Assembly (NCBI GenBank): GCA_016784705.1
Contig: JADHUD010000137.1
Location: 1 to 6,628 of the forward strand
Direction: 5' to 3'
Source: Spirochaetia bacterium
GTDB lineage: Bacteria > Spirochaetota > Spirochaetia > JABMQR01
DNA length: 6,628 nt
Each line of letters opens with the position of its first letter. Position 1 is the stretch's first letter. The notes below the pieces were generated by a model. The model saw nothing but the letters and a program-made list of their open reading frames with translations. It did not search any database and was not told where the DNA came from. Below are positions 1 to 6,530 of this stretch, in pieces. Position numbers and translations under genes: made by a program.

Positions 1-6
1 CAAAAA

Positions 7-31
7 CCAATAAAAACAACGTTTTTATTGG
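7..31 (-). terminator. Rho-independent terminator after recG
   Basis: A perfect 11-bp inverted repeat (CCAATAAAAAC and GTTTTTATTGG) encloses a 3-base loop. Read on the minus strand it is followed at once by TTTTTG (positions 6 to 1), which is the U-run expected of an intrinsic terminator. The stem begins one base after the recG stop codon. The plus-strand reading has no T-run after the stem, so the site should act only on the recG transcript. The stem is poor in G+C, so its strength is uncertain, but the position suits the end of the dnaE-YggT-recG unit. Confidence 0.8.
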
Positions 32-32
32 T

Positions 33-2120
33 TCAGCCGTCTGTTAATTCCTCATCGAACGGGGGGCATCTGGAGAGGACTTCACGAAATGCTGTATTTT
101 CCAGGCTTAAAAGCCCGGGATCTTTCGAAAGGATTAAATCTGCAGTTTTCCGTGCCTGAGTAAGCAGTTCGTGATCAAGAACCAGGTCTGCTGCAACCAG
201 TTTCAGAAAACCTGACTGACGGATTCCTGCAATTTCGCCGGGCCCTCTGATACTCAAATCTTTCTCAGCAATAACAAAGCCGTCATTCGACTCCTTCATA
301 ACCAGTAACCGGGCTCTTCCTTCAGGACTCAATGCATCTGAATAGATAAGAAAGGCGTAGGATTGTGCAGTGCCGCGTCCAACCCGCCCGCGCAGCTGGT
401 GCAGAGCAGAAAGGCCGAACCGTTCCGCATGCTCAATTATCATGCAGGCTGCATTCGGGACATCGACACCCACCTCAACAACACTGGTTGCAACAAGATA
501 GACCAGCTCACCCCTGCGGAATCTATCCATAATGCTCAGTTTTTCATCCTCGGGTATCCGGGAGTGAATTAATCCCGCTGGGAGACCAGGATAGACTTTT
601 TTTGTCAGATAATCGAACATTGTTTCGGCATCCCGAAGGTCGGAATTGCCTGTATCATCAATACGGGGATAGACAAAATAGGCCTGATGCCCCCGTTCGA
701 ATTCAACTTTAACAGCAGCATACACACGCTCCCGGCTCTTTTCCGCTGCCAGATAGGTTTTCACTGGAAGCCTTCCCGGCGGCATAGTATGTATTGAGGA
801 TACATCAAGATCTCCAAAAACGGTAAGCGCAAGGGTCCGCGGGATAGGTGTTGCGGTCATCAGCAGAAGATCCGGCATATCGCCTTTGTTAAGCAGGGCT
901 ATTCGCTGCAGCACCCCAAACCGATGCTGTTCATCCACAATCACATATCGCAGTCTTTTAAACACTACATCTTTAGAGAATAGGGCATGTGTCCCGATAA
1001 TGAGGTCAATATCCCCCTCTGCCAGAGCCTTCAGAATAAGTTTTCGCTGTGACTGGGGAACTGACCCGGTCAGGTAGGCTAATCGAATCCCGAGCGGCTC
1101 CAGAAAACGTGCGGCATTCTCTGCATGCTGCCGGGCAAGAAGCTCAGTTGGAGCCATAAAAGCAGCCTGTCCGGGAACATCCTGGTCAATTACTTCCAAT
1201 GCAGATATAAAGGCAGTAAGCGTTTTACCCGAACCAACATCACCCTGAATAAGCCGAGCCATAGGACGGGCGCTGAAAAGATCGGTTTTTATTTCGTTCA
1301 GAACGGAAACCTGATCCGCGGTCAGTGTAAAAGGAAGTGAGTCGATCAATTTTCTGGTAAGATGATTTGCTGCTGATATCGAAACTCTATTTTTCCGAGG
1401 TGTTTCTGTCTGTCTTCTAAGAGCCCGCCGGCGAACAATCAGCTGCAGAAAGAGCAGTTCCTCATAAGCCAATGTTTTTCTGGCCAGCTCCCGGTCTTCA
1501 TGACTGTTGGGGAAATGGATAGCGTGTAAAGCTTCATACTTTGTCATAAGCCCCATTGTCCTGCGTAAAGATTCCGGCAGTTCATCCTGGATATGCTTTG
1601 CCGAAGTGTTCAGTAATCCGGTAATATCTCTCCGTAAGGTATTCTGGGTTAGACGTCCTGAGAGGGGGTATATGGGAAGAATTGAGCCGAACAATTTGGG
1701 TTTCTGGTCAGGAATATACGGTTCCACTTCAAACGAACTGCTTTGCAGTTCATGGTATTTTACAGAGAAATTACCATAGAGATAAAATTTTCTCTCAATC
1801 TGCAGAAGATCCTGCAGAAAATTCCTGCCGAAACAGACAAGCGAAGCAGGGCCGCTCTCATCAGCAATAATAACTTTCAGGGTCCTGTTTCTGCCTATAC
1901 CGATATATTGGTGAGATATCACCTCAACAATAGTGTTTACCGGTTTTCCCGAATACCCATTTCGCAGAGGAACTTTGACTCTTCTGTCCTCATACGACCG
2001 CGGCAAATGCAGAAGCAGATCACACCAGGTTTTAATTCCTAACGCGGTATATGCAGCAAAAGTTGATTTCCCGACGCCTTTCAGCTCACTAACCGGTTGC
2101 CGTAGTTCCCGCAGGTACAT
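33..2120 (-). CDS. recG: ATP-dependent DNA helicase RecG
   Basis: RecG is a superfamily 2 helicase that reverses stalled replication forks and branch-migrates Holliday junctions and R-loops. Seen in the 695-residue product: an N-terminal wedge region beginning with a helix-hairpin-helix-like SELKGVGKS near residue 11, followed by DLLLHLPRSYEDRR; an OB-like part to about 140; Walker A GDVGSGKT at 293-300; DEQH box at 396-399; motif III MTATPIPRT at 421-429; motif VI QLRGRVGRG near 575-583; and the RecG-specific DLSIRGPGE...GIRQSG at 621-637. The length matches the family (about 690). I chose the ATG at 2118-2120 because the family begins close to this point and an AGGA lies 11 bases upstream. 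A longer frame opens with TTG at 2156 and would overlap the upstream gene by 20 bases, but it has no Shine-Dalgarno. The gene lies 16 bases after the YggT stop, so co-transcription is likely. No motif is missing. Confidence 0.97.
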   Translation of the reverse strand: MYLRELRQPVSELKGVGKSTFAAYTALGIKTWCDLLLHLPRSYEDRRVKVPLRNGYSGKPVNTIVEVISHQYIGIGRNRTLKVIIADESGPASLVCFGRNFLQDLLQIERKFYLYGNFSVKYHELQSSSFEVEPYIPDQKPKLFGSILPIYPLSGRLTQNTLRRDITGLLNTSAKHIQDELPESLRRTMGLMTKYEALHAIHFPNSHEDRELARKTLAYEELLFLQLIVRRRALRRQTETPRKNRVSISAANHLTRKLIDSLPFTLTADQVSVLNEIKTDLFSARPMARLIQGDVGSGKTLTAFISALEVIDQDVPGQAAFMAPTELLARQHAENAARFLEPLGIRLAYLTGSVPQSQRKLILKALAEGDIDLIIGTHALFSKDVVFKRLRYVIVDEQHRFGVLQRIALLNKGDMPDLLLMTATPIPRTLALTVFGDLDVSSIHTMPPGRLPVKTYLAAEKSRERVYAAVKVEFERGHQAYFVYPRIDDTGNSDLRDAETMFDYLTKKVYPGLPAGLIHSRIPEDEKLSIMDRFRRGELVYLVATSVVEVGVDVPNAACMIIEHAERFGLSALHQLRGRVGRGTAQSYAFLIYSDALSPEGRARLLVMKESNDGFVIAEKDLSIRGPGEIAGIRQSGFLKLVAADLVLDHELLTQARKTADLILSKDPGLLSLENTAFREVLSRCPPFDEELTDG

Positions 2121-2131
2121 GCCGAGGTTAA

Positions 2132-2135
2132 TCCT
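2132..2135 (-). promoter_or_regulatory. Weak ribosome binding site of recG
   Basis: AGGA lies just after the TAA stop of the YggT gene and 11 bases before the recG ATG at 2120. The spacing is a little long and the match short. It still favours this ATG over the TTG at 2156, whose upstream bases show no purine-rich site. The closeness of the preceding stop suggests translational coupling. Confidence 0.45.
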
Positions 2136-2136
2136 G

Positions 2137-2730
2137 TTAGAAGGCGAGCTGAGCAAGTGCAGTTGTCAACCAGGATACGGCTGCACGGAAAATAATTTGA
2201 AGAGCAATAAAAGCAACCACCGAGGAGATCAGCAGAGTTCTTGCCGGAACCTCTTTTCCTTTGAACAGCAGATTGTGAACTCTGTTCTGCATCCCTGAGA
2301 GAAGATTATCCAGGATAGCTATATATTGTATGGAATTTGCTGTTCTTCGGTATTCAAGAAGAAGCCGGATTGCAAAAAGGATAATAAACAGAATGATGAA
2401 GAAAGAGAGGACAGATCCTGCGGCTTTTACAATTAAAGCAAGGATAATTCCGATAGTTATGCTCCCCTGTGCTCCCCAGACAGCAAAAATATTATTTAAG
2501 ATACTCAAGACTATCATAGCAAGTATAGGAGAAAAATCAAAAGCACCCCGTTGAAGGCCCGGGAATCTGCTGAACAAATTTAAATAGGGATCAGTTATTT
2601 TTGTAATATAGGTGTATAAAGTTCCAAAACGGGATGCACCGATCCCCCCCCAGGAGAGAAAAATACGGATTACAATAATAAAAGAGTAGAGAGAAAGCAG
2701 CATGCTGAGAAAGTTTGCTACCGGTTGCAT
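2137..2730 (-). CDS. YggT-family integral membrane protein
   Basis: This is a 197-residue inner-membrane protein of the YggT family (Pfam YGGT). The family has no settled biochemical role: members have been linked to osmotic tolerance in E. coli and to division or chloroplast nucleoid organisation in plants and cyanobacteria. The hallmark segment is clear: a first hydrophobic helix (about 4-26) ending in FLSW, then ITDPYLNLFSRFPG (45-58) and FDFSPILAMIVL (64-75) opening the second helix. The second half repeats the pattern weakly, with a helix at about 94-121, a charged LLEYRR turn at 123-129, a polar stretch and a last helix at about 163-193. The second DP/DFSP signature is lost. Length and two-copy layout match E. 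coli YggT (about 188 residues). The ATG at 2728-2730 has a strong TAAGGAG six bases upstream. Unusual: an uninterrupted G8 tract at codons 27-29. The gene lies between dnaE and recG. Confidence 0.93.
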   Translation of the reverse strand: MQPVANFLSMLLSLYSFIIVIRIFLSWGGIGASRFGTLYTYITKITDPYLNLFSRFPGLQRGAFDFSPILAMIVLSILNNIFAVWGAQGSITIGIILALIVKAAGSVLSFFIILFIILFAIRLLLEYRRTANSIQYIAILDNLLSGMQNRVHNLLFKGKEVPARTLLISSVVAFIALQIIFRAAVSWLTTALAQLAF

Positions 2731-2736
2731 AAAATG

Positions 2737-2743
2737 CTCCTTA
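2737..2743 (-). promoter_or_regulatory. Strong ribosome binding site of the YggT gene
   Basis: TAAGGAG is placed six bases before the ATG at 2730. It is the best Shine-Dalgarno match in the window and fixes the start. It lies three bases downstream of the hairpin at 2747-2770. Confidence 0.85.
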
Positions 2744-2746
2744 GCT

Positions 2747-2770
2747 GAAACTATAGCTACCTACAGTTTC
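2747..2770 (-). other. Intergenic mRNA hairpin between dnaE and the YggT gene
   Basis: On the minus strand this reads as two arms, GAAACTGTAG and CTATAGTTTC, around the loop GTAG. All ten positions pair, one of them as G-U. On the plus strand the same position is an A-C mismatch, so the full stem exists only in the sense transcript. No U-run follows, so it is not a standard terminator. It lies 15 bases after the dnaE stop and three bases before the YggT Shine-Dalgarno site. A role in 3'-end protection of dnaE mRNA, RNA processing or control of YggT translation is inference only. Confidence 0.55.
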
Positions 2771-2785
2771 TGTATAACGTTATGG

Positions 2786-5700
2786 TTATGAATACCAGAC
2801 ATCCCTGACCAATGGGCTGTCCTTTATAATATCGATAAACTTTTCGGAAAATGCAACCCGAAGTTGATCAGAAACCTGAATTATTGTCTCCTGATCACTA
2901 TCTTCATCATGAATATGAATAAACACTGAGCAGGATCCCGGGTTATCCAGCAGCATATCCCTGATCTGATTTAGATTATCACTTATTGACAATTGTTTTG
3001 CAATACGGATATTGATCCTTGAAATGCCTTGGGCACTCAATTTTTCCGGTGCAACTACTGTTTCAACAATAAATTTAGGATCCTCAGGTTTTGTAAGATC
3101 TATTTTCCCGGTAAATCCGAGAATTTTATCTTTATCTACAAGCTGCCGGTACTCTGCCCAGACTTTTGGGAAGATAACAAGCTCTATCGATCCTGAAAAA
3201 TCTTCTATGGTAACAAATGCCATGGGAGCGCCTTTTCGGGTGACAATACTGCGTTTATTTGTAACAATCCCCATGAGATTGCTTATACGGTTGTTTGTCA
3301 GCCGGTCAGGCCGGGACAGATCAATTCGGACACAACGTTTCCATATATCACGGTATTCATCCAAAGGATGGCCGGAAAAGTAGAACCCGAGCAGTTCGCG
3401 TTCAAACTCAAGCCGCTCTGAACTGGATATTTCATCGACCAGCTGCATTTCGAAATTACCCAGGGATTCTTCCTCATGCGTATCAAAAAGAGAAGTCTGT
3501 CCGAACTGCTCCGCCTCTTTCCCCCGGGCAACATAATCAGTAACACTTTCCAGATTAAGCAGAAGAGTAGCCCGGTTGTCTCCAAGCGAATCAAAGGCGC
3601 CCGCTTTAATCAGAGATTCAAGTGTTTTACGGTTTGTCTGTTTCAGGTCTACTCTGTTAAGAAAATCAATGAATGAAGTATAAGGGCCATTTTCCTCCCG
3701 TTCACTGATGATGTGGCCGACAGCACCGGAGCCGACATTTTTAATCCCGATAAGACCATACACAATTTTATTTTCTACTGCATTAAAGACTCCGTCAGAG
3801 AGATTTATGTTTGGAGGAAGTATCTCAATACCCATTGCAGTAACTTCATTTATGTAATGGGTAAGTTTTTCAGTATTGTTAATTTCATTTGTAAGTGTCG
3901 CCGCCATAAATTCGACCGAATAATTGGCTTTCAGGTAGGCGGTTTGATAGGCAATGACGGAGTAGGCTGCGGCATGAGATTTATTGAAACCATAACCGGC
4001 AAATGGTTCGAGCATTTCAAATATTTCAAGGGCAAAATTCTGGCTGTACCCCTTTTTCAGTGCACCTTCAATAAACTCAACCTTAAGCTTATCCATCTCT
4101 TTTAATTTTTTCTTTCCCATTGCCCGCCGCATGATATCTGCTTTACCCAGTGAAAATCCGCCTATGATCTGACCGACTTTCATAACCTGTTCCTGATAGA
4201 CAATAACCCCATAGGTTGATTTCAGGGTCTCCTCCAAATCTGGATGGGGGTATTTAATGGTACTTTTGCCATTTTTACTATCTACAAACTGGGGGATGTT
4301 TGCCATTGGCCCCGGTCTGTAGAGTGCATTCAGGGCTATCAGGTCCTCGATTGAGTTGGGTTTTGCATTTTTAAGGATTCCCTGCATTCCTGAACTTTCA
4401 AACTGGAAAATGCTCGAGCTTTTCCCCTCACAAAGCAGGTTGAATGTGGCAGGATCGTCCTCCGGGATTGTATTGATGTCTAAATCAATACCGCGCTTCT
4501 TAAGAAGTTCTATGGTATTCTTTATCTGTGTGAGTGTTTTGAGTCCGAGAAAATCCATTTTCACCAGGCCGCAGTCTTCCAGCAGTTCCATAGTGTATTG
4601 TGTGGAGATTGCTCCGGTTTTTGGCTCGCGATAGAGCGGAACATAGTCAGTCAGTGTATCGTGCCCGATAACTATTCCGGCAGCATGCGTTGAGCAGTGT
4701 CTGTTCAGCCCCTCGAGCCGCCGGCTGACATCAAATAATTCGGCATATATTCCCCCTTTTTTTTCCAGCTCAACAAGCTGCGGTTCCTGAGAAAAGGCTT
4801 TTTCCAGAGTCATTTTAGGGTCATTGGGTATCATTTTCGATATAAGATCGGATTCTGCAAAGGGTATATCCAGAACTCTGGCAACATCTTTCACCACTGC
4901 TTTAGCTTTCAGTGTCCCAAAGGTAATAATTTGTCCAACCCGATCTTTTCCATATTTTTCAGTGACATAATCAATAACCTCCTGCCGCCGGACAAAACAG
5001 AAGTCAATATCAAAATCAGGCATGCTGACTCTGTCCGGATTGAGGAAACGCTCAAACAGCAGATCGTATTTCAACGGGTCAATATCCGTAATAGTTAGTC
5101 CGTAAGCAACAATCGATCCTGCTCCTGAACCGCGTCCCGGTCCTACCGGGATATCATGAAGTTTAGCCCAGTGGATAAAATCCCACACTATGAGAAAATA
5201 TCCGGTAAATCCCATCTCTATGATTACATTCAGCTCAAATTCAGCTCTTTCCCTGATTTCGTCGGTTACCTCAGGGTATCTCGTCCTGAGTCCTTCCAGG
5301 GTCAGATGCCTCAGGTAGGTATCAGGCGAATCAAAACCATCCGGAATAACATATTTGGGCAGGAGCGGACCGGGAAGATCAATCTTTATATTGCACATCT
5401 CTGCAATCCGCAGGGTATTTGCTATGGCTTCAGGAGCATACGGGAAAAGCTCTGCCATGGCATCACCGCTTTTCATATAAAACTGATCTGTTTTAAACTG
5501 CATTCGTCCGGGATCATTTTTTTTTCTATTTGTGCCGATGCAGATAAGGATATCCTGGGCATTGGCATCTTCCTGCTCAAGGTAGTGAATATCATTTGTT
5601 GCGGTCAGGGGGATCCCGGTCTCTCGTGATAGTTTGAGCAGCTGCGGGTTCACGGTTTTTTGCTCCTGAATTCCATGATCCTGCAATTCGAGAAAATAAT

Positions 5701-6211
5701 TTCCTTCCCCGAACAGGTTTTGATAGAAATAAGCCCGCTCTCTTGCTTTCTCATAATTATTTGCAAGCAGCAGATGTGGAATTTCTCCGCCAAGACACGC
5801 AGACAGTCCGATAAGATTAGCGCTGTACTGCTCCAGAACTTCAAAATCTATTCTGGGTTTATAATAAAATCCCTCAGTGTAGGCTATAGAACTCAGTACA
5901 AGAAGATTTTTATATCCTTCATAATTTTTGGCCAGCAGAATAAGGTGATGATACCGATTCCCTTCTTCACTGCCGCTTTTAATGTTCCGTGAGGAAGGAG
6001 CAACATAGAATTCACACCCAATTATTGGGTTTATCTCCCGTTTAATGCATTCCTGGTAGAATTTCAGGGCTCCGAACATATTTCCATGATCAGTAATTGC
6101 CAGATGCTTCATTCCCATCTCTTTTGCTTTTCTTACCATTTTCGGGATGGAAGCAGCTCCGTCAAGAAGAGAATAGTCGGTGTGATTATGTAAGTGAACA
6201 AAGTCTGTCAT
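2786..6211 (-). CDS. dnaE: DNA polymerase III subunit alpha
   Basis: This is the catalytic subunit of the replicative polymerase (C-family, DnaE1 type), 1141 residues against about 1160 in E. coli. Domains in order: a PHP domain (about 1-275) with HLHNHTDYS at 6-14, ITDHGN at 39-44, E67, H89, C139 and NDIH at 206-209, so all nine metal ligands appear present by my alignment; the palm with GPGRGSGAGS at 357-366 and PDFDIDF at 398-404 (catalytic D401 and D403) and VKMDFLG around D553; the fingers with IFQFESSGMQ at 601-610, NALYRPGPM and GYGFNKSHAAAYS at 739-751; a helix-hairpin-helix around 818-831; a beta-clamp motif QTSLF at 905-909; and an OB fold from about 977 to 1060. I chose the ATG at 6209-6211 because GAGGA lies four bases upstream and the PHP motif follows at the usual distance. 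A TTG at 6250 would add 13 residues but lacks a Shine-Dalgarno. The frame is intact. Confidence 0.98.
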   Translation of the reverse strand: MTDFVHLHNHTDYSLLDGAASIPKMVRKAKEMGMKHLAITDHGNMFGALKFYQECIKREINPIIGCEFYVAPSSRNIKSGSEEGNRYHHLILLAKNYEGYKNLLVLSSIAYTEGFYYKPRIDFEVLEQYSANLIGLSACLGGEIPHLLLANNYEKARERAYFYQNLFGEGNYFLELQDHGIQEQKTVNPQLLKLSRETGIPLTATNDIHYLEQEDANAQDILICIGTNRKKNDPGRMQFKTDQFYMKSGDAMAELFPYAPEAIANTLRIAEMCNIKIDLPGPLLPKYVIPDGFDSPDTYLRHLTLEGLRTRYPEVTDEIRERAEFELNVIIEMGFTGYFLIVWDFIHWAKLHDIPVGPGRGSGAGSIVAYGLTITDIDPLKYDLLFERFLNPDRVSMPDFDIDFCFVRRQEVIDYVTEKYGKDRVGQIITFGTLKAKAVVKDVARVLDIPFAESDLISKMIPNDPKMTLEKAFSQEPQLVELEKKGGIYAELFDVSRRLEGLNRHCSTHAAGIVIGHDTLTDYVPLYREPKTGAISTQYTMELLEDCGLVKMDFLGLKTLTQIKNTIELLKKRGIDLDINTIPEDDPATFNLLCEGKSSSIFQFESSGMQGILKNAKPNSIEDLIALNALYRPGPMANIPQFVDSKNGKSTIKYPHPDLEETLKSTYGVIVYQEQVMKVGQIIGGFSLGKADIMRRAMGKKKLKEMDKLKVEFIEGALKKGYSQNFALEIFEMLEPFAGYGFNKSHAAAYSVIAYQTAYLKANYSVEFMAATLTNEINNTEKLTHYINEVTAMGIEILPPNINLSDGVFNAVENKIVYGLIGIKNVGSGAVGHIISEREENGPYTSFIDFLNRVDLKQTNRKTLESLIKAGAFDSLGDNRATLLLNLESVTDYVARGKEAEQFGQTSLFDTHEEESLGNFEMQLVDEISSSERLEFERELLGFYFSGHPLDEYRDIWKRCVRIDLSRPDRLTNNRISNLMGIVTNKRSIVTRKGAPMAFVTIEDFSGSIELVIFPKVWAEYRQLVDKDKILGFTGKIDLTKPEDPKFIVETVVAPEKLSAQGISRINIRIAKQLSISDNLNQIRDMLLDNPGSCSVFIHIHDEDSDQETIIQVSDQLRVAFSEKFIDIIKDSPLVRDVWYS

Positions 6212-6215
6212 GCTG

Positions 6216-6220
6216 TCCTC
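6216..6220 (-). promoter_or_regulatory. Ribosome binding site of dnaE
   Basis: GAGGA lies four bases before the ATG at 6211. The in-frame TTG at 6250 has no comparable site, so this decides the start. Confidence 0.7.
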
Positions 6221-6311
6221 GTAGTCTGAATAATTTTGAAAGAGTCTCAATCTGCTGTCTGTGCAGCCGAGTTTGCAACTGGTAATAATTGACCGGAATG
6301 CACCTGCTTAA

Positions 6312-6340
6312 ACTATACCCTGTTCGGGATGTGCTGTAAA
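6312..6340 (-). promoter_or_regulatory. Likely sigma70-type promoter of dnaE
   Basis: On the minus strand, TTTACA (6335-6340) and TATAGT (6312-6317) stand 17 bases apart. Each matches the -35 and -10 consensus at five of six positions. Transcription would start near 6305, giving a leader of about 94 bases before the dnaE ATG. This is the best-scoring pair I found upstream of dnaE. The call rests on consensus matching only. Confidence 0.6.
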
Positions 6341-6351
6341 TACGGTCATCG

Positions 6352-6380
6352 ATTATACCGGGAAATCGGGATCTTTTACA
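6352..6380 (-). promoter_or_regulatory. Second possible dnaE promoter
   Basis: A perfect TATAAT (6352-6357) on the minus strand has TGTAAA (6375-6380) 17 bases upstream, a poor -35 with three of six matches. It could be a second start about 40 bases upstream of the better pair, or it may need an activator. One arm of the TACACCA/TGGTGTA inverted repeat overlaps its -35 position. Confidence 0.35.
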
Positions 6381-6409
6381 CCAATTGAGGAATTACCTAT
6401 AGTGGTGTA
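6377..6409. repeat. Inverted repeat TACACCA...TGGTGTA upstream of dnaE
   Basis: Two perfect 7-base arms, at 6377-6383 and 6403-6409, are separated by 19 bases. One arm overlaps the -35 position of the second possible promoter and the other overlaps a CATAATACAC direct repeat. The arms are spaced widely for one dimer site but could be two half-sites or an operator pair. No regulator can be named. Confidence 0.4.
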
Positions 6410-6441
6410 TTATGTAAACAGTGTATTATGAATGTGTATTG
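6405..6441. repeat. Short direct repeats CATAATACAC upstream of dnaE
   Basis: On the minus strand, CATAATACAC occurs at 6421-6430 and 6405-6414 with a 16-base period. A shorter relative, CAATACAC, lies at 6434-6441. Each full copy contains a -10-like CATAAT. They could be regulator sites, tandem promoter elements, or a small duplication in AT-rich DNA. Confidence 0.5.
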
Positions 6442-6453
6442 AACCAATTTCAA
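6425..6453 (-). promoter_or_regulatory. Third, distal promoter-like site
   Basis: TTGAAA (6448-6453) and CATAAT (6425-6430) on the minus strand are 17 bases apart, each matching at five of six positions. The -35 falls inside the hairpin at 6444-6478 and the -10 inside a direct repeat. It would give a leader of more than 200 bases. AT-rich DNA produces such matches by chance, so this is tentative. Confidence 0.3.
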
Positions 6454-6478
6454 AATGCTTCGCATATTTGGAAATTGG
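6444..6478. repeat. Bulged 15-bp inverted repeat, possible terminator
   Basis: The arms CCAATTTCAAAATGC (6444-6458) and GCATATTTGGAAATTGG (6462-6478) pair over 15 bp around a 3-base TTC loop. Two single-base bulges both fall in the second arm. On the plus strand the stem runs into CTTTTG, a weak T-run; on the minus strand it is followed by TTCAAT. It could end transcription of a minus-strand gene lying to the right, or insulate the dnaE promoters, but the tail is poor in either direction. Confidence 0.45.
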
Positions 6479-6530
6479 CTTTTGAAGTTTGAGGATTTTG
6501 CGGTGTTGTAACCTACTGTTCTGAAAGGAA

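Larger units (their letters stand above)
6212..6530. other. Non-coding upstream region of dnaE
   Basis: About 320 bases hold no convincing gene. They contain the dnaE ribosome binding site and leader, three promoter-like pairs, short direct and inverted repeats, and the bulged hairpin listed separately. Between 6479 and 6530 I see nothing beyond AT-rich spacer. The region is richer in A+T than the neighbouring genes. Confidence 0.7.

Noticed and set aside
594..606. A7 run in recG (sense strand)
   Set aside because: A run of seven encoding Lys-Lys in an intact frame is ordinary at this base composition.
2121..2156. 12-residue N-terminal extension of RecG from a TTG at 2156
   Set aside because: It has no Shine-Dalgarno, overlaps the YggT gene by 20 bases, and RecG proteins usually begin close to the downstream ATG.
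3298..3594. 98-codon minus-strand frame overlapping dnaE in another frame
   Set aside because: The dnaE frame here encodes the clamp motif and flanking conserved residues without a break, so this is a shadow frame and not a frameshifted gene.
5156..5629. 157-codon open frame on the plus strand inside dnaE
   Set aside because: It lies wholly antisense to conserved PHP and palm-linker coding sequence and shows no recognisable domain. The same holds for the other plus-strand frames inside recG, the YggT gene and dnaE.
6212..6250. 13-residue N-terminal extension of DnaE from a TTG at 6250
   Set aside because: It has no Shine-Dalgarno, while the ATG at 6211 has GAGGA at a good distance and puts the PHP motif where the family has it.
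6247..6303. Tiny 18-codon upstream frame (GTG at 6303, TGA at 6247) in the dnaE leader
   Set aside because: It would start almost at the predicted transcript end, with no properly spaced ribosome site and no attenuator-like codon bias or terminator.
6313..6326. SOS-box-like CGAAC-N4-TATAG over the dnaE -10
   Set aside because: Only one half-site fits the Gram-positive LexA consensus; the second half fails, and the LexA motif of this organism is unknown.
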